Positions 6,610 to 9,292 of a DNA stretch of 9,292 nt are shown here, one piece after another (the first letter of the stretch is position 1; each line of letters opens with the position of its first letter). The notes under the pieces were generated by a model that made no database searches, was not told where the DNA came from, and saw nothing but the letters and a program-made list of their open reading frames with translations. The position numbers were made by a program, and so were the translations under genes. This DNA is from UBA1402 sp964488495 (GTDB lineage: Bacteria; Bacteroidota; Bacteroidia; Bacteroidales; UBA1402), in contig CAZAUQ010000062.1 in NCBI GenBank assembly GCA_964488495.1, forward strand, positions 1 to 9,292, read 5' to 3'.

Positions 6610-8106
6610 TTATCGTTTTGAGCCCCGCGCCAGCAAATACTTATCGACCAGATCGTCTTTATTGTCGGTAATCACCAGCATCTTGTCCCTCTCTTTCAGC
6701 ACAGTTTTACCCGTAGGCACAAAATACAATTCATCGCGCTTGATCAAAACAACCAGGGTGTTTTCGGGCAAATTCAGGTGATACATCTTATTGCCGTTTT
6801 CGAGCATTTCTCCGGTGACTTCGATTTCGGTCATAAAAGACTTGATGTCGTTCGAGAAATCCACGTCAAAATCGACCAGCCTGGCATTATGGGGAGGTTT
6901 AGCAGCCAGCTTGAGCCAACGGGCCACCAAAGGCAACGAAGTCCCCTGCACCAGTAACGAAACCAAAGTACAGAAAAATACAATATTGAAGATCAGTCTG
7001 GCATGAGGCACATTTTCGACTAAGGGGAAAATGGCAAAAATAATCGGAACGGCTCCTCTAAGCCCTACCCAGGAGACGTAGGCTTTGTCTCTGACCGGCA
7101 TTTTACGGAAGGGCAGCAGGCTGATAAACACCGATAAGGGGCGCGATACAAAAATCATCAGAAAGCTGATGATAAGCCCCGGAACAATGATGGGAACCAG
7201 TTCGTGGGGATTCACCAGTAAACCCAGGGTCAGGAACATGATGAGCTGAAAGAGCCAGGCCAGACCGTCAAAAAATTTGAGCGATGTGCGCTTGTGTACA
7301 AATTTGGAATTGCCGACCACCAGCCCGCCGATGTACACGGCCAAAAAGCCGTTGCCCTGTATGAAATAGCAGGCCGAGAAGATAAAGAGGCAAAAAGCCA
7401 GCACCAGAATGGGGTACAGCGAATCGTTATCGATCTTGATGTGATTGATGATCAGGACTGCCAGTTTTCCAAGAACAAATCCCGCTGCGGCGCCTATGCC
7501 CAATTGCAATAACAAAGTTCCTCCCACCTGCCAGTAATCTGGGGCAGCTCCCATACGAATTATTTCGATAAGCGAAATCACCAGCACGTAAGCCATAGGG
7601 TCGTTACTGCCGCTCTCGAGCTCCAGTAGTGGACGAAGGTTGTTCTTTAGAGACAAGCCTTTGGAACGCAAAATGGAAAACACCGAAGCCGAATCGGTCG
7701 AAGCCATAGTCGATGCCAGCAGCAGGGAAGTGACTAAGCCGATGCCCGCCGATTTCACGGTCATGCCCAATACCCACCAAATGAGAACTCCGGTAATAAT
7801 GGCGGTCAAAAAGACACCCAGTGTGGCCAGAATAACTCCTTGGGCCAGAACCGGCCGGATTTGGGTAATGTTGGTATCGAGTCCGCCGGAAAACAAAATG
7901 ATACAGAGGGCAATAGTGCCGATATGCTTGGCAAATACTATATTTTCGAACTCAATACCCAGTCCGTCGCTGCCCGAAAACATACCCACCAGCAAGAAAA
8001 GCAGCAGAGCCGGCACCCCGAAACGCGAACTGGCCTTTCCCGCCAAAATACTGAGGAAAAACAAAATCGCCAGGACAAAAAGTACAGCTTCGAGTTGAAT
8101 GTCCAT
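6610..8106 (-). CDS. nhaP2: Potassium/proton antiporter, CPA1 family with TrkA_C domain
   Basis: From the ATG at 8104-8106 the protein has 498 residues. About 12-13 hydrophobic segments fill residues 1-395. They include the family's conserved ASTMASTDSASVF stretch (131-143, Asp138) and ESGSNDPMAYV (164-174, with the Asn168-Asp169 pair), both closely like E. coli CvrA/NhaP2. The ion path exchanges cytoplasmic K+ (possibly Na+) for H+ and helps with pH or osmotic control in the inner membrane. The C-terminal 90 residues form a cytoplasmic TrkA_C (RCK_C) domain (NLPENTLVVLIKRDEL, LKERDKMLVITDNKDDL) that would bind a regulatory ligand. The protein is shorter than the E. coli homologue (about 578 aa), as is usual in Bacteroidota. 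An upstream in-frame ATG at 8179-8181 would add 25 residues, but the shorter start places the first membrane helix at the N-terminus as in the family. No terminator separates it clearly from the kinase gene 45 bp downstream. Confidence 0.93.
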   Translation of the reverse strand: MDIQLEAVLFVLAILFFLSILAGKASSRFGVPALLLFLLVGMFSGSDGLGIEFENIVFAKHIGTIALCIILFSGGLDTNITQIRPVLAQGVILATLGVFLTAIITGVLIWWVLGMTVKSAGIGLVTSLLLASTMASTDSASVFSILRSKGLSLKNNLRPLLELESGSNDPMAYVLVISLIEIIRMGAAPDYWQVGGTLLLQLGIGAAAGFVLGKLAVLIINHIKIDNDSLYPILVLAFCLFIFSACYFIQGNGFLAVYIGGLVVGNSKFVHKRTSLKFFDGLAWLFQLIMFLTLGLLVNPHELVPIIVPGLIISFLMIFVSRPLSVFISLLPFRKMPVRDKAYVSWVGLRGAVPIIFAIFPLVENVPHARLIFNIVFFCTLVSLLVQGTSLPLVARWLKLAAKPPHNARLVDFDVDFSNDIKSFMTEIEVTGEMLENGNKMYHLNLPENTLVVLIKRDELYFVPTGKTVLKERDKMLVITDNKDDLVDKYLLARGSKR

Positions 8107-8218
8107 GATAATGAAAAGAATTAGTTGCGAAATTACATTTTTAGCCCGAGATTCTAAAATAAGTATGGACCTCAATTTCAAATTATTCCATATAATAGTC
8201 TATATTATTATTTTTTAC

Positions 8219-8226
8219 TATGTTTG
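8219..8226 (+). promoter_or_regulatory. Possible -7 promoter element for the AbiEi antitoxin gene
   Basis: TATGTTTG matches the Bacteroidota -7 consensus TAnnTTTG exactly, 48 bp before the antitoxin ATG at 8275, which would leave an untranslated leader of about 40 nt. No convincing TTTG -33 element is seen at the usual distance, so the call is tentative. The whole spacer 8107-8274 is very AT-rich and must also carry any promoter for the divergent antiporter gene; no clear one was found on that strand. AbiEi antitoxins usually repress their own promoter, so operator sites may lie here, but I could not identify a clean inverted repeat. Confidence 0.35.
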
Positions 8227-8274
8227 TGAACTGAATACGGAAATAATTCCTACATACAGTTGTCAAAATAAAAA

Positions 8275-8838
8275 ATGGACTTTATATTAAAAATATTTCA
8301 GGATAAGCGGACAGTGTTCAGATTGTCGGATATTGCCATGCTTTTTCCCGGGGAAAAACACCACTACCTGAGCGACCGTCTGGGTTATTACGTCAAAACT
8401 AAGAGGCTTATTAATCCTAGAAAAGGCATTTATGTCAAACCGGGGTTCAACCGCCTGGAATTGGCCAACAGGCTATACACCCCATCATATATATCGCTGG
8501 AATTTATTTTACAACAGACAGGCATCATTTTTCAATACGACACCCGCATTACCTGCGTAAGCTATCTCTCACGCAAGCTCGAGATAGAAGATTACACCTA
8601 CATTTATCGCAGAATCAGAGAACAGACCATCATGGATACTACAGGAATCATCCTGGGCCAAGACAATTGTAACATGGCAAGTCCCGAAAGGGCTTTTCTC
8701 GATATGCTCTACCTGAACAAGGATTTTTATTTTGACAACATTCAATCTCTTGACCAACAACTAATAGCTCGTATCCTTCCTGCTTATCAATCTGCAGCTT
8801 TGGAAAAAAGAGCCGGAAAAATTTTAAAAAATGCTTGA
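8275..8838 (+). CDS. AbiEi-family antitoxin of a type IV toxin-antitoxin system
   Basis: The protein has 187 residues, close to the usual length of short AbiEi proteins. Residues 10-60 form a winged-helix-like start (VFRLSDIAMLFP, then HHYLSDRLGYYVKTKRLINPRKGIYVKP) in which YVKPG closes the wing. The remainder is the AbiEi antitoxin domain, with YISLEFILQQTGII at about 72-85, and ASPERAFLDMLYL near 139-151, which is a family hallmark. Members repress their own operon through the N-terminal part and counteract the partner nucleotidyltransferase toxin, providing phage abortive infection or plasmid and island maintenance. The stop TGA at 8836-8838 overlaps the start of the toxin gene remnant by 8 bp (ATG at 8831), the arrangement seen in intact AbiE pairs. 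The gene is divergent from the antiporter. It appears intact, although its partner is not. Confidence 0.88.
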   Translation: MDFILKIFQDKRTVFRLSDIAMLFPGEKHHYLSDRLGYYVKTKRLINPRKGIYVKPGFNRLELANRLYTPSYISLEFILQQTGIIFQYDTRITCVSYLSRKLEIEDYTYIYRRIREQTIMDTTGIILGQDNCNMASPERAFLDMLYLNKDFYFDNIQSLDQQLIARILPAYQSAALEKRAGKILKNA

Positions 8839-9141
8839 TATCAACAAACACAAGGCCGAAATACTATTGCGAACAGGGATATCTTCGATTGTTGGTGGTT
8901 TATGAACCAAAAAACAGCCCTGAACAAAGGTATTGTTGAAACACGCATGCAGAGGACTCTGGAAGAATATTTGCAGCAATGTATCAGCTTTCTCGAAGGT
9001 ATGAGCGACAAAGGAATACTCAACGGCCTGGGCGAACTGATATCTGAGGATCTGAAAAAGGATATTCGCAGCAAACTGCGAACCGAAAGCATCAGCTTAC
9101 TGAAGTTTTACAAACAATATCCAATTTTATCAGAGCGTTAG
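8831..9141 (+). pseudogene. Remnant of AbiEii nucleotidyltransferase toxin, internally deleted and frameshifted
   Basis: The start (MLDINKHKAE, ATG at 8831) is the typical opening of an AbiEii toxin and overlaps the antitoxin stop. This frame ends at a TGA at 8903-8905 after 24 codons. In the next frame, about 8866-9138 reads as a typical AbiEii C-terminus (ANRDIFDCWWFMNQKTALNKGIVETRM, here split for brevity as ANRDIFDCWWFM then NQKTALNKG, followed by RMQRTLEEYLQQCISFLEG and ILNGLGELISEDLKK), closing with TAG at 9139-9141. Intact family members have roughly 250-300 residues. Here only about 10 N-terminal and 90 C-terminal residues remain, so some 150-200 codons are gone, including the GG(T/S)xL...RxSxDLDF catalytic motif. 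A protein of 79 residues could begin at the ATG at 8902, but it would lack the catalytic core. Its stop overlaps that of the convergent Sua5-family gene by 2 bases. Confidence 0.85.
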
Positions 9142-9292
9142 TTGAGCTGCCCCAGCCCCTGGCGAACTACCACCGGTTCTTCGCCCGTGCAATCGACCAC
9201 TGTAGACTGGACGAGACCACCTGGGCCACCATCTATGACCAGATCGACCAAATGCCCGAAACGTTCATCGATGAGCTCGGGATCGGTGGTGT
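9138..9292 (-). CDS. C-terminal end of a Sua5/YrdC/YciO-family protein, probable L-threonylcarbamoyladenylate synthase (5' partial)
   Basis: The last 50 codons of a minus-strand gene are visible, ending in TAA (complement of 9138-9140). The translation reads DPELIDERFGHLVDLVIDGG, then PGGLVQSTVVDCTGEEPVVV, then RQGLGQLN. The IDGG...STVVDCT...RQG(L)G pattern is the conserved C-terminus of Sua5/YrdC/YciO enzymes, which form threonylcarbamoyl-AMP from threonine, bicarbonate and ATP for tRNA t6A37 modification. In the family the usual sequence around position 23 is GGxxPST; here it is GLVQST, a small variation. The paralogue group YciO cannot be excluded because the catalytic N-terminal part is outside the window. 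It converges on the toxin remnant with overlapping stop codons and has noticeably higher GC than the AbiE genes. Confidence 0.88.
   Translation of the reverse strand, partial: TTDPELIDERFGHLVDLVIDGGPGGLVQSTVVDCTGEEPVVVRQGLGQLN

Noticed and set aside
7640..8098. A 152-codon plus-strand frame opposite the antiporter gene
   Set aside because: The antiporter carries clear conserved motifs through this region on the minus strand; the plus-strand translation has no recognisable feature.
8860..8905. Programmed frameshift joining the two toxin frames
   Set aside because: Joining the frames still gives only about 100 residues and no catalytic core, so deletion plus frameshift is the simpler explanation.
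1..9292. CRISPR arrays, insertion sequences, tRNA or rRNA genes
   Set aside because: No regularly spaced repeats, transposase genes, terminal inverted repeats or tRNA-like cloverleaf sequences were recognised on reading.

Overview
The window looks like a piece of a Bacteroidota chromosome, probably Bacteroidales. The evidence is a C-terminal type IX secretion (T9SS) sorting domain, a histidine kinase with a periplasmic TPR sensor of the kind common in that phylum, AT-rich spacers without clear Shine-Dalgarno sequences, and a possible TAnnTTTG-type -7 promoter element. There is one assembly gap of exactly 100 Ns (4135-4234), so the true distance across it is unknown.

Layout: positions 2-373 (+) hold the C-terminal tail of a protein with a Lys/Ala/Glu-rich low-complexity end, closed by a strong intrinsic terminator at 443-476. 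Positions 508-6564 hold five closely packed minus-strand genes. In transcription order these are a TPR-sensor histidine kinase (6564-4681), a response regulator overlapping it by 4 bp (4684 into the gap), an unrecognised beta-rich protein whose N-terminus lies in the gap (4134-2620), a probable outer-membrane beta-barrel protein (2586-1573) and a T9SS-sorted secreted protein (1560-508). The visible spacings are 4 bp overlap, 33 bp and 12 bp, so this is probably one operon linking a phosphorelay to cell-envelope and surface proteins. The gap removes the regulator's output domain and the start of the third protein.

Upstream on the same strand is a CPA1-type potassium/proton antiporter with a cytoplasmic TrkA_C domain (8106-6610). 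Divergent from it is an AbiEi-family antitoxin of a type IV toxin-antitoxin system (8275-8838, +). The AbiEii toxin gene that should follow survives only as a start and a frame-shifted C-terminal part (8831-9141), with the nucleotidyltransferase core deleted. The antitoxin is therefore probably an orphan. Converging on this remnant from the right edge is the C-terminal end of a Sua5/YrdC/YciO-family protein, probably threonylcarbamoyl-AMP synthase.

The items of most interest are the two-component system with envelope and T9SS cargo genes, whose function I cannot name, and the decayed AbiE pair.
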